From Adineta ricciae (lineage: Eukaryota > Rotifera > Eurotatoria > Adinetida > Adinetidae), in assembly GCA_905250025.1 (NCBI GenBank), contig CAJNOJ010000168.1, positions 7,512 through 71,511 of the forward strand: a DNA stretch of 64,000 nt. The letters are read 5' to 3'. The translations under genes were made by a program, and so were the position numbers. How positions within the stretch are numbered: the stretch's first letter is position 1; each line of letters opens with the position of its first letter. The notes under the pieces were generated by a model. The model saw nothing but the letters and a program-made list of their open reading frames with translations. It did no database searches and had not been told where the DNA came from. This document shows positions 26,523-38,733 of this stretch, piece after piece.

Positions 26523-29500
26523 ATGTACGATCGAGCATCACGTAGTTTTAATCAAACGGCAGGATGCACCTTAGATCATGTCGGCCCCGGCACATACGAT
26601 CACCAGAGGAAGCGAGTTCAAGACGGTAGAAATAATCTAATTAACATTATTCCGCTTCGACAAGAACCTACTTTCTTTTCCAGAAGGCTACGCACCCTTC
26701 CTATCGCTGGCGAATCGTGGACAAATATTCTCGAACGATGAAAATCCTGGACCTGGCCACTACGATCTCCGTAATGCTCATGTGTCAAACGTTAAAGTAA
26801 GTTTTTCTTCCGAGAGAAATCACTCGATAACAATTTGCGAGGAAAGACAGTATAGATAAGATATTTTCATTTCTTCCATTCACATGAGAGTGATTGCCCT
26901 TTTTCATCTTTGAAGTGCGTGCCTAAAAAAACTTTAAGTATCATCGGTAGATTGAACTATGTAGGAGTACACTTGAGAAAATATCGGTTTCAATGAATTT
27001 TCGTATTTCTTCTTTTTCTTTTATTGGGAGACGAAAAAAAGAGAAGATATTTTTGATTATTCAAAGTTGCATAAACGTTCAACGGATTTCGCTCGAACTT
27101 TTGTGCGCTTGTCTTCATTAACATGCGGTTGAAGATTGTTGAGCAGTTCATCTGTAATTGCATACGTGAGAGCAGCACAATCGAGAAATGGTAAAAATGA
27201 ATCAGCAGATTCGTACAGATTCAAATACTTCTCAGTAAATCTTTCTAATTCATCGTGTTCTTCTTGTGTCCATTGAGAATAATCGTTGTCCTTATTCATG
27301 AACTTCTGAAGAAATAAGCGTTTATCGACGTCCGTGACATGTTTACTTTCGAGGAACATCGTTTTCAAAAATGGCAAATTCCATTCGATTTTGTACTCAG
27401 GATCTTGATTCGGTGTATGAACAACGGTAAAAAATAATTTCAGTGGATTAATTCGACGTATGACACTGGCTTTCGGTTTGAGAAATGTTGCAAGTGATGG
27501 CGTGACGGACTCGTGACGACGAAGTGGATGTGCTTGAACGCATGAATTAGAAAAGACGAATACGAAGAGAAGAATAACCACTGATGTGTGCATGATAATG
27601 AATGAGATATTTGGAGTAACTAATCGGATGTCTGTTGGTATTTGTTTGCGTATGTGTCGATAGCACTCGCAAGTGAGAGTGTGTGGAAAGAGAATGAATA
27701 GAAGTCGTTCTTCGAACTTTTCTAGTAAGAAAGAGCGTAAAAAAGACATAAGAAAACGAGAGAAATGAGAGAAAGTGTTGAACTTGCTTTTATATACTTG
27801 AAAAGAAAGAAGATTCGACGTAAATTATTATTCGATAAAATATTTTCTTCTGACGACATCACATCCGATAAGGATGTTGTTTCCCAAGTTTGTCAAGACG
27901 ATAATGTGATTCACTAGATAATAATTAAGTGAAGTATATCATCATCATCATCGAGATGTACGTCACTGAAATTCTCACGGAGAGTTCTCCCACAATTTGC
28001 ACAATAACCTATGATTTTCTCCACTGATTGAATAAAAACAAGACAGGTTTTTTTTCATCTGTTTTCTTTATCTTCAGTCAGACTACAATTCGTCGAGATA
28101 TTTCAAGTGGTAATCAAATAAATTACTTTTAATTCTAGCTCCTTCTTGCTGTAGCTTTAATGATGATTTCTCTGACTACGAAAAACATTAGCGTGATTCC
28201 ATTTTCCCACGCAATTTTTGTCCTTTCAGGGAGGAAGTACACTTGCCAATCGAGCTAGTCGATTCAGCTCGAAATTAACCGAAGATACACCAGGTATGAA
28301 AAAGGTCTTTCACCAAATGTAAGTTCTCACTGGAATATTTTAGGACCTGGCACATACGAACTTCGCAAAAGTCAATCCGCTCGTGCCACTGCCGCAGATA
28401 TTAATAAAGTAACAAACTACTACCAATAATTGCATGTGATCTTTACAGAGTATATTTTTTCTATACTATAGCAGCCGCGGCAAAATTTAGTGAAATATAA
28501 TCGGAAGTCTCTTCCGCCTTCAATTCCCGATCCGAAATTTGCCTATGGTTTCGAAGAAGATAACACTGGTATCTTAGTTCCACAGAAACCTCCGACAAGA
28601 GATGGTTCTCTTGGACCAGCTTTTTACAATCCACCACCGAATGTTCGTTGATTTTTCGAATTGAACTTAATTTGAAAATGTTTCTTTCGTTCGTAACAAA
28701 CAGGTTGAAGTCGATGCAACAAAACTCTATCATGGTGTTCATTTTGGTAAATACTCAAGTAAACGTACAGACTTTGCAGGGAAAACTGGTCCTGGTCCTG
28801 GTGAATACGATCCAAGCGATCCAGTTAAACTCGAAGTGCATCATATGAACATGAGAGCAGCCGATCGTCGGCCTGAGTTGCAAGTGGCACGATATCCTGA
28901 AAACATCCTTAAAGTAGCCAATAAAGAAGTCTGTATTCTTTTCATATAAGAAGACAAATCGATTCTATATACTGGCCTCATTTCTTCTGTAGAGTATCCC
29001 GGGGCCTGGTCAGTACTCGATTCGACGTGATTTAGATCCTGAGCAAGCAAAAGGAGATATCATTGGTTTAGAATTTGAACGACCGCCATTTGGTTCACAA
29101 ACTAAAGTAAGAGTGGCTCATAGAAACATCGTTTTTTTGAACGCCAACTGACTTTCCGCTCTTTTCTTAGCGATTTGATAGTGTAAATTCAGATGTTCCT
29201 GGTCCGGCGGCGTACACTGATAAATACATGTCTGCATTTAATACTTCCCAATCGAAACCTTCCAGTTTGAAGCGAAACCCTTTCAACCAAACTTCGGCCA
29301 GATTCGTGAGTATCGACTACAAAGCGAGAAGTGCTCCCGGACCTGGTCAATATCGCATTCCTGGATTCGCTGATGAAAACCTACGAAAAGCAGTCGTGGA
29401 AAACGGTAAAAAGCCACCCTTCAATGTTGCCTCTGTACGAGGATTGAATATGGCACGAAAAGATGAATACAATGCACCAGGTAAGCCATCTATCTTACAT

Positions 29501-30183
29501 CATAGTAATACACTTCTTCTTATTTAGGTCCAAGCAGTTATGATATTAAAACAACGCCATTTAAATCCAAAATCGAGCATCCGACTGCGAATTTTTCGTC
29601 GACAACCACACGAGAACTCATTGTTGAAGTAAATAGTTCTTTCTAACTAAGATATCAATCTATAGTTGATATACTTTCAAGGATATTCCCGGCCCAACAG
29701 CATACGATGTTTCACGTGCCTATCATGCACTCACATCGTCTCATAAGCAAGGGCCACGATCTAAGAATGCTCGCAAACGTCATGGCCAATTTCTGAGCGC
29801 GGCTAAACGTACATTTGCTGGCGATGCCACAAATGATACACCTGGTCCAGGTGCATATGACGGATATACTACTGAGCATCCGCGTGGTGTAGCACCACCA
29901 CGTGACACTCGTTTCCGTTACGAAAATTCCAGAGGACCAGGTCCTGCTGATTATGAAGTAAGACAAAAGCAACTCAGCACTATTGAAACTCATATCTTAT
30001 CCTCTGTAGTTATCGCCACTTCTTCAAGATACGATTCTTCGTGGTACATTTAACACAACATTGAACAATCCTGTCCTGGCTAAACTACAAAATCGTGCCT
30101 TACGTGAAGAGAAATTGTCGACTACCAAGACAAAGCCTGTTGGTAATATGGATGATCTCAAAGAAGTAGCTGTTCACACTTAA
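26523..30183 (+). CDS. STPG2: Sperm-tail PG-rich repeat-containing protein 2
   Basis: Exons: 26523-26625, 26684-26796, 28230-28293, 28344-28408, 28472-28642, 28704-28928, 28993-29106, 29171-29480, 29528-29628, 29682-29957, 30010-30183; 1716 nt, 571 aa. The start MYDRA and the following YAPFLSL match the N-terminus of vertebrate STPG2. About ten STPGR/SHIPPO repeats follow with PGPG-x-Y cores: GPGTYD, NPGPGHYDL, TPGPGTYEL, GPGPGEYDP, IPGPGQYSI, APGPGQYRI, IPGPTAYDV, TPGPGAYDG and GPGPADYEL. Proteins of this family are axoneme or sperm-flagellum associated, probably as microtubule inner proteins. The ATG sits directly after TTTCTAG. The second intron (26797-28229, 1433 nt) is far longer than the others and hosts a gene on the opposite strand. 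Confidence 0.92.
27057..27593 (-). CDS. Secreted orphan protein nested in an STPG2 intron
   Basis: Single-exon frame of 178 aa on the strand opposite to STPG2, wholly inside its 1433-nt intron. The ATG at 27593 opens a good signal peptide (MHTSVVILLFVFVFSNSCVQ) followed by a mature region with charged and aromatic residues, for example NLPFLKTMFLESKHV and ERFTEKYLNLYESADS. No domain is recognised. The frame stays open upstream to about 27749, but the signal peptide supports the internal ATG. Length, signal peptide and the unusual host intron size argue for a real gene. Expression is not shown. Confidence 0.65.
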   Translation of the reverse strand: MHTSVVILLFVFVFSNSCVQAHPLRRHESVTPSLATFLKPKASVIRRINPLKLFFTVVHTPNQDPEYKIEWNLPFLKTMFLESKHVTDVDKRLFLQKFMNKDNDYSQWTQEEHDELERFTEKYLNLYESADSFLPFLDCAALTYAITDELLNNLQPHVNEDKRTKVRAKSVERLCNFE

Positions 30184-30626
30184 ACCTAGAATTTCACTCG
30201 TTTTATTTTCTTTCTGTGTAAACATTGAATAAATAACGACAGATAATCTCGTATTCTGCTCAATATCACGCGTGAAGAACGGTAGAAGCCATCGATTTGG
30301 AAGAAAATAAAACAACAGTATTCTCATTAATGCGTCATTCTTTTTTTATTTATTTGTATAGCGTATGTTTTTGTCAAAACGAATAGATTCACACATAAAC
30401 ATTGATGTATTACACGACTGAATGTAGAATACATAACTAAACGTGAATATAATCGAATTACACAAAAAAAAACAAGGAAAAACGAAGAGTCGTTGATCAG
30501 AACTAATGACTATATGTTCGATTTTCTTTTTATCATGGCAATAAAATAGACAAAAGGAAAATTCATCTGACTGGATTTGTTTCGCTTGAAGGAGAAGAAC
30601 AAACAAAGCAGAGAAATATGCATAGT
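30184..30626. other. Convergent 3' region after STPG2
   Basis: About 440 nt between the STPG2 stop and the stop of a small minus-strand gene. Only short, AT-rich frames are seen. Confidence 0.3.
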
Positions 30627-31044
30627 TTAATTAAGCCATTCCGACGGTGGTGGCGGTAAATTCGAGCATGGCGGCGGCAATGAACATTTACCATTTGGTC
30701 CCGGAGAGTAGACATCTGGTACACAAAAGGACAATACAGGCGAATGATCTAAACAAATCTTCCTTGATGCATTTTGCCGAAGAAAGCAGAAAGCTTATTT
30801 TACCTTTTCTGTTCTTTTGAAAACTACTCGGCGATCGATATACCGGCAAGACATCTTTTGTTCGATGACGATGATGATCATGATGTTGATGATTACTATT
30901 ATTCTCGTAGAGCTTCGATGACCAGAAAATGTACTGTTTAGTTTTGATTATTTGTCTATTATTGTAGATCGACTTCGGTTGGTACTGTGTTTGCCGGGTG
31001 TAGGCCATGGTTTCATAGCACGCATCGCGGTGTCCGGAATACAT
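30627..31044 (-). CDS. Small hypothetical protein
   Basis: Proposed exons on the minus strand are 31044-30804 and about 30748-30627, giving about 120 aa. The ATG is preceded by TTTTCAAG. The product starts MYSGHRDACYETMAY, has a His/Asn-rich middle (NHQHHDHHRHR), and ends in a Pro/Cys segment (KCSLPPPCSNLPPPPSEW). I do not recognise a family. The alternative is reading through the donor to a stop at 30688. The exon-2 boundary carries an uncertainty of one base. It could be a real short gene or a chance spliced frame. Confidence 0.35.
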
Positions 31045-31205
31045 CTTGAAAATGACAACAACAAATACATATGTATATATAATAAAAAAGAAAAAGAAGA
31101 TTGTAAAATACAGCTAATAATTTGTGTTCAATTTCTCGTATAGGATGCTAAATGTTTAAAAAAATAGTTATATCAACAAAAGAAAAAGATCCAAAAAAAA
31201 ATTCA

Positions 31206-34200
31206 TCACAGGGTCATCAACTCTTCGACAGGTGCCGCCGTTGAAGACGACGACATCAAATTTGAAATGTTTATTGTAACTGGAACATTGGAATTAACTG
31301 ATGATGAAGATAACACAGATGTGACGCCTAAATCCGCATTGGTTGTTGTAATTGAATCTTGAATATCACTTCGAAACTGTGTCACATTTTGAGTGAAGTT
31401 CTCCTTATTCGTTTCGGTTAACGTACGGTCAATACCAGTCATTAAACTGTCTAATGCTGTCGATAGAATCGCTTGTTTTGCTTGGGTATGTCCGTATAAC
31501 AATTGTTGTTTGATTTCAGTGAAAAATTTGTTTTCATTCAAGAGGATAAGACCAAGAAGAGGCTTGGAAATGGTATAAATATTTCTAAACGCACAAAGAA
31601 ATTCGGATCAACAAATTGGAGAAATCTTGCTCGACTTACTTGCATTCAGCGTATATGATTCCGTTCATTAAATTTACAAGTATCTGCCGAAATAGGCTTT
31701 CGTATTCACGAACATTTGCCATCAGATTCGTCGATGCAGTATTCTTCTTGACCGAACGAAAGACATACGATAAAAATGTATCCAAGTACACACAGCAAGA
31801 GTTTTGTATTGTTTGCTCATGTGAAACAAACCCTTCGCTGATGGTTTCCAACACGTAACCAAATAGTGGGATAGATAAATTTGCGAGGAAATCGATTTTG
31901 ATGATAGATAAACTTTCGATCAAGGAAAAATAGGCGTTAGTGAGTTTAGGATACGAGAATAAATCCGTTTTCTTAACCGATGTCAATAGCGCTATGAATA
32001 CTTGTAAACAATTGTCAAAACATGGATCAGAATAAAGTTGAAATACACCGAAATTCACATAGTTACCTAAGGAAATGAAACAGACGTCTTTTTCTTCGAA
32101 TCGATCTCAGAAAACTTACCAACTAAGCACGTTTGAATAATCTTTAAGCACGTTGTAATAGGTTTCAACTTTGATTTATAATATAAAGTGGCATCGGTTT
32201 CCGGTACGGTTGTATTCACATGCATAAGTGTTTTTGTTTGAAATATATAGAGTAAGTTCGATGTTTCACGAAATAACAGATAGGCACTTGCTTTTGTCGG
32301 ATCGAACACTAGACGATCTTGTCGGTTCGCTGATAGTTCATGGAAAAACTTTAACAGTGGATTGTACACCTCGAGGCGATCGCAGAAAACATAGAGAGCT
32401 TTGAGGAATAAGGGTAAATATGCGGGATATAGCCAATCGAAAAACGAATTGTAAGCTTGTTTGGAGAGTAGAGAACTACATAGGCCACGTAGATCACGAG
32501 TAATACCGATGACAAGTGATTGAACTTCGTCTAGAGGCGCGAGGGTCGGACTGAAAAAGAAAAAAAGGGTTTTATTTTGAAAGAATGATCGTAGAAGGTG
32601 ATTTCGTACTTGAATTGATTCAATGCAGCAAATTGTCCAGGATTAATCAGAGAAAATTCGGGAAATTCTTTGAATATCTGCACTAATTTTGCACATTGAG
32701 CTGTGAATGGAATCATAAATGCTTCGGCACGATCGTCATCATCGTCATCGTAACGAAAATCGTGCATCAACATTCGACCAATAGCGGTGTAGAATGTCGT
32801 TCGTAAACGTGACCAACTGCTGGCAGTAATCGTACTATTATGTGACCGTTTACTTGCAAAGATCGGATGAAGAAATGGAAATAATTCTTGTGTGTGATTG
32901 TTAATGAAATATTGTATTGGATCGAGTTTCACTAATTTACGTACACTTTGATATCCATGAGTCAATTCACTGAAACATCCCACAGTTCGTTCGATTAATT
33001 TATCTGATATAACTGAATATTGTAGATTAGTGAAGAGTTTCTTTACAAATATACATAATAATTGTTCTTCATCGGCAATACCTGAATAGAAGACATATGA
33101 ATTTATCGAAATACTACAACTAATGATGTCGAAAGCTCACCGAGATGTTTGAAAAGTACTTGATAGATCTTATCCGATCTTCCGTGATCACCAACGTATT
33201 GTTTACGAAATTGATCGAAAAAGAAGAGGATAGCTAGTTCTAGCCTTTCGGAATAAGGCGTGGAATCGATTTTATCTGTCGCCGTTGTTGTTATGGCTGT
33301 ATTAATCGGCTTTTGATTATTTTCTTGAGAAGTTTTTTGTTGAATGTATGTCATCAATTGTAAAACACGTACAACGAGTTCGCCATCGAATAAATCTTGA
33401 TCATCACTTGACATCGATAAGGATGATAGGGTTATTCCACGTGCACCAAGAACACAACCAAGGACATAAATCAAAAAAGTAAATCGTCGTTCGACTGTTT
33501 CGGAATTCGCGGCCTAGAACAAAAAAGAAAGCATTTCAAATGACGAACTCTCCTATTCCATTTACCTGTTGATACTGTTGAGCGATGTCGTCGAAGCAGT
33601 TGCAAAGGAGAACACATGTTTTATTATAATCTAATCTCGACATAATACTTATCATATCTAATTGTTGTTGTAGGATTGTTTGATCGTTATCAAATAATTC
33701 CGTATAGAGTGTATCATCTGTATTCAGTGCATCTAAGCGTGATTGAATGTAATAGGCAACGATCTGCGGAACATAAATGTCGAGTAAATGTAAGGTCGAT
33801 GATTCGTCGGAATCAGATAGTTTTGATATATGCGAAAGGAATGCCACTATTTTCGACCAGAACGAAAGAATGTAATGAAGTGTATTGGGAGATAAATGAT
33901 ATTGCCGGTGATGATGAACACTTAGAAGATGATCAATGGTGAAACGGAATAATCGTTCCATGAAGAGTTGATAATTGTCGATGCGAACTAGTTCGTGCAA
34001 TTGGGCATTGGATTTTAGTCGAGCGATCAAGCGACAAAATTCATGGAGAGACTTTTCATCGGCGAGAAGTCCACCAGGTTGTTCGAGAATGGAACGAATA
34101 CCTAAAAGTCAAACATTCGACTTTAAGATGTTCTCATCAAAGTCGTCTCTTTACCTAAAGTGAGTAGATTCAATACAACTAGGCGTTCATTCGTGTTCAA

Positions 34201-35219
34201 CAACGATCGTCGTACGCTCGACAATTGGACAAGACATGATATCGCGATGGGTACGAGTGTCGTATTCGAGAACAGAAAATAATACGAAAAATACAATTGA
34301 TAAAAACTTCGATCGACTATATGATCATGCCAGGAGATCGGAACTTGCAACGTTAAGTGTTCATCAGATATATCAACATCCTGCACGCTCGAGCCAGTTC
34401 CTACAAAGAAATGGGTTTTTAAGCAAAAAAGGTATCTTATAATGTGTATTTACCGAGAAAATCGTATGTCAAACAAGTCAATGCTAATGAAAGTAGTTTT
34501 TCCACCACTATGTAATAATTTGGTTGTAACTGGACGGAATGGATTGCTTTTGGATAATCGTCGAATTCGATCGATAGACCTAATGCTTTCTTTTGATTAC
34601 TAATTACATCACGTAGGTATTGACAAGCGAATAGATAGATACCGATTAATTTCGTGTCTCGGAATGAAATACAAATCTTTCGATGTTTGGTGAACGCTCG
34701 TGCTGTTGTTTCTTCATCATTGGGAACGCTCATTTCTGTGAGAATGGCAATAAGAATCTGTAGAGCAACCGAGAAATGTGGTGGATCCATTTGAAATTTC
34801 AATAGATCGTCTGTGAATGATTGAAACGGGTAAGTCTCGTTATTTACTGTTGGATTCATGTCAAACCAGAAATTCTTCGTTAAACGTGCATATAATTTCA
34901 CTAATTCGGCCAGGACAAATTGAGCTAGGGAACTGTTATGTTTGAACAAATAATCCAGAATGTACGTGCGCAATTCATATCGTTCATTGAAAGGTATAAC
35001 TGGTTGAGATGATATCGAATTGAAATGCTTGATAAGTGTTGAAGCACCGAAAAATTGAGTATACGGGGTTAAAGCACGATCAAGTAGGACGCGACATTGT
35101 GCAAGACAGTTTGGTTCGTTGACAAATGCTTCCAAGCGTTGAGATGCAAGTCGCATTTGCTCATTATTGCCACTACCATAGAATTGATCACATAAACGTT
35201 CAATTTCCAGAGCATCCAT
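31206..35219 (-). CDS. XPO7: Exportin-7
   Basis: Importin-beta-like nuclear export receptor that works with Ran-GTP. Exons on the minus strand: 35219-34454, 34400-34155, 34101-33566, 33513-33141, 33081-32610, 32550-32120, 32066-31640, 31584-31206; 3630 nt, 1209 aa, against about 1087 in human. Alignable blocks run the whole length: YARLTKNFWFD, TKHRKICISFRDTKL, IARLKSNAQLHELVRI, DGELVVRVLQLM, LELAILFFFDQFRKQYVGD, HGYQSVRKLVKL, FYTAIGRMLM, NYVNFGVFQLYSD and KPLLGLILLNE. The extra length comes from Asp-rich and Ser/Thr-rich inserts and a Ser-rich C-terminus. Closely related RANBP17 is the alternative name; a tree would decide, but invertebrates usually carry one gene. Confidence 0.95.
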
Positions 35220-35915
35220 TTTCGAACGACAAGGATACGACAATTTAGTGATTGACACAATTCTTTCCTTCTTCGATCGAAAACGAAAAAAAAGAGAAAT
35301 GGTATTGGATCAAGTAGAATAATTTGTTTTGCAGCCAATGGTAGTCGAAAAATGACTTTCGGAAAAGGAAAAACAACTATGTTTCGTTTGTTACAAATTC
35401 GTTTTAGAGAAAATTAATATACCGACAAAAAGTTATCGGAGTTGGTTAAATCTCAGAAATTACGATAGATGTCGCTAGCCGATACAAACACGCGCATTTC
35501 AACATGCGTAAAAGTACAGTCTTTGGACAAAATTGTTAATTTCGATCATGAAATATTCGGGTTGATGATTTCTCTAATGAGATTTTGACCTATGCATTCA
35601 GAAAGTTTGGATAAACAAAGATCTGCAAACGACGCATCGGTATGTGTTTACAAGTGCGCATTTTAACGATTTTCCTTCGCCTCCTTTTCAATAGAAACGC
35701 GCTCTTGAACGCACGAGAACGTTGCTTTTCCATGTTTGTCTATCGGAGAAAAAAGAAGCGATAATAAAATGTTTTTTCCCATTAAGTATAGTATTTTACT
35801 CTAGGATTCTATTTATATTAAAGAAAAAAAAAGCGAATTCATCTAGGTTATTTGCATCAATAATTAAAGTAAGTTAATGGGTCATCTAAAGCAAAAGACA
35901 AAGCATGGGTACTAA
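35220..35915. other. Intergenic region between XPO7 and cystatin
   Basis: About 700 nt between two minus-strand genes; it should contain the exportin-7 promoter and cystatin 3' UTR. No coding exon is visible. Confidence 0.35.
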
Positions 35916-36460
35916 TCAATAATAACAAGAATAAATACCTTCAGTAAATACGCATGTAGCAGTATTGTGCTTAATTATTTCGTGCAAGGCATAGAAATCG
36001 CATTTATCTTGATTTTTATGACGATGAATACGAATATGAATGTATAAATCATCACCAATCGAAACTTTCAAGAAACAATTGATACCATAAGCGACTTCTT
36101 CTTCAGCATATTTTGTTACTCTAAAAATACATTCATTCATCTTGTTCCATCAATTGATAACATCATACTTCCAATTAGCGATGTGTTTTTCCCGATGTTC
36201 TTCAGTAAACCGATGAACTCGATGCTCATGATGTTTTCTATAGAGCGTATCAATTGCGGGATAGATTATTTCCGGACGTTCGCTAGTTAAATAAGAAAAA
36301 CATATATATAGATCGTATGAATGCTGGAGAACGAAACCTTAGTTTTTGAATATCCGCTGTCGCATCCTAAAACGATAAATTCATTACTTGATGTTTTTCC
36401 TTTTGTTTCAAATCAACAAACTAGAACGGGGCCCATGGAATTGTGCTGTTCATCCGACAT
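35916..36460 (-). CDS. Cystatin-family cysteine protease inhibitor
   Basis: Exons on the minus strand: 36460-36422, 36366-36338, 36282-36169, 36120-35916; 387 nt, 128 aa. No signal peptide is seen, so it resembles a cytosolic stefin. The N-terminal Gly (MSDEQHNSMGPVLDA), the central strand EEEVAYGINCFLKVSIGD and the following YIHIRIHRH match stefin strands. The papain-binding Q-x-V-x-G loop reads EEVAYG, so the Gln is replaced and one residue is inserted. A His- and Glu-rich stretch (YRKHHEHRVHRFTEEHREKH) lengthens the helix region. The last codons could alternatively be spliced at a GTATTT after TEG. Inhibitory activity is uncertain because of the altered loop. Confidence 0.7.
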
Positions 36461-38733
36461 TGTTATTGGCAAAGATGTCAAGCCCGAAATGTTTCTATTC
36501 TGCTCTTTTCTTTTCTGAAACGAAGGCTACACGATTCCTCGACAAGCGCAGCCGCAAAGAAAAAAAGAGACCGAGCGAAGTGCAACTGCCGATTAATACA
36601 TTCACCACAAGAAAGTAACTATTCGGGTTTTCTCTTCTTCTCTCGTTTTCTTAGATTACACAACTTCTGCGTGAACTAGAATTTAATAATGATAATCAGA
36701 TAAAGCAATATAGATGTTTTTCTCAAGCAGTGTTGATGAGACAAAGAGTTTTGCGAGACTTTCTTTGAAAATACATTTGATGATTGATGATTTGAGTCTT
36801 TTGTACCGAGAAGAATGGGTACCAGAAATCAAATGCATATGATCATATTTCATGTCAAGATTCAGATCAATGCATACATCACTTGTTTGTATTCTTCAAG
36901 GAAAAAAATCGAATTATTCGGTGAAGATAACGTGTGTATTGAATAAATAATCACAAATATGAATGAAACTATCAAATGTTCTGCTTATTTTTGTTTCCGA
37001 GCAAGAAAAAAAGCGATAGGAAGTAAAAGTACAGCTTTCACCACCTTTGATCATTACATGCGCGGTGTTTTTAGCAAATCAAATGTTGTGACGCTGCTTT
37101 CAGCTACCAGCCAACCCTTTTCCAGAAGCCAAAGCATATTACGCGTTAATCATACGGAAATTTGCCGTAGATAAAACTGAATTTCCACCTTTCAAAATTT
37201 GATAACATGAAATATCATCCGGAGGTGGAACTTTACTTTCTTCAACAGTGGACTAACCGATTCTAAATCACGAACCAACTGCTTAGTTGATTGTGTAATT
37301 CCGGTAGTGCATTCGATGCATTGCTTATTTCTAGAATTATAAAGATCGGCTAAGCAGCAGTCATAGTCAGTAAATGAACCACCTGATTTAAGAACACGAA
37401 ACACTTCTGCACAGCATTATGCTTGGAACAAGTTGTTTTCGAAACATCATTGAGGTTTTCTTCGAAGAATACTTACCGGTACACCTAAACAAAACACTTG
37501 AATTCGTACTGTGCAATCAACTATGATACATCGATAGTTTTTGCTCGTTGAATTTTATATTTACAAATAGATATACCCATGATCTATGCGTTAGTTCGAT
37601 AAACAATGATCACAAGGTCTTCCAATCTTACAGTCTATGTCAAAAATTTTGTCATCTGTGTTTTAGCTTGCATTTTCAATGCTAAGTAAGATTCATGGCG
37701 CTGCAACGGTTCAGCTAACGAAACGAGCTGCTTCTTTTGTACGGTGAATGATCGTCTTTTCTACTAGAACTCATTCAATGTGTGTAAGGTTGTAGGTACA
37801 GAAAGAAATAGCGTGATCATGATCGTATGCTTTTTCGTTTTTGTCCTACATTTCGCAGATGACGTTGAAAACAATTCGATGGATAGTACGAAAATTAAAT
37901 GATCAATCGGGTGAAATCAACCAAAGGTCACAACTATTTCTCGCGCGATCATTCTTCAGAATCTTCCTTTTTACATTTAATAGCAAATAGTAAATATTCC
38001 CAACGGTCCTTTAAACCCTTGACTACTAATTGATAATTAACTACGTATCTTTTCTTTCTTCGGGCGAATCTCAAGTAATTCACTATCTATGAAATTCGAT
38101 AGATTATTTGTATCGAAAGCCTTCATTTTTCCAATGCTATCCATGATAATATCGCAAATTTACTCATTAATAGCCGCACTATCTTCCAATTAAGCTCATC
38201 GACTGAATGTATCAATCCTTTTTGACACCCCCGTCGAATCTATACGGTAAAAAAGTTTGACCTCGAGTTACTTGCGTCGGAGCAGTAAGGATGAACGTAT
38301 TCTTCAATAAAATACTGCGGTCGATCAAATGCGAAAATAAGTTTCGAATGGTTTTGTTTAATGATCAGGCCTATCTCGTATATAACCTTCGGCCCCCACG
38401 AAATGATGAACAATCAGATGCATTGCCAACAAAATAAGAAAACTGCCATATCAGGTTCCGACAAATACTACTCATAAGCTTCAATTATATAGGTGATGTC
38501 CAACTCAAAGCATAATATAGTAAAAAAATCCGAAGTTCGTGTAGGTTAATTACATTCTTCACTGATTACTTTACCTCCGATAATTTTTCATCAGGAAAAT
38601 AGCTAGATGTATAGTTGCATACTGGTATCGAACGCCCTCTTTTACACTACAGAGGTTAATGAAAAATTTCTGTGCAATAGGAAAACAGTCGATCAGAATC
38701 TTCTTCAGTCCATCTGTCTGCGCTATTCATATC
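36461..38733. other. Gene-poor region with decayed coding sequence
   Basis: About 2.3 kb without an intact gene. The middle contains methyltransferase remnants, listed separately. A further minus-strand frame at about 38050-37949 ends KGLKDRWEYLLFAIKCKKE then a stop and looks like a former C-terminal exon of unknown origin, with a neighbouring frame (SNFIDSELLEIRPKKEK) that runs into it out of phase. Confidence 0.35.
37192..37742 (-). pseudogene. Remnant of a sterol-methyltransferase-like SAM methyltransferase
   Basis: Two minus-strand fragments lie in the order and spacing expected for a sterol C24-methyltransferase-type protein. At about 37742-37635 the frame reads LAEPLQRHESYLALKMQAK, similar to the RHEHxLALKxGL segment that precedes the SAM-binding loop, and then hits a stop. 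About 220 nt downstream, at 37420-37192, it reads AEVFRVLKSGGSFTDYD, the conserved strand after the substrate helix, and stops about 60 residues later. The GCGVGG loop expected between them is not found. I interpret this as a decayed gene; unrecognised introns are the alternative. Confidence 0.4.
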
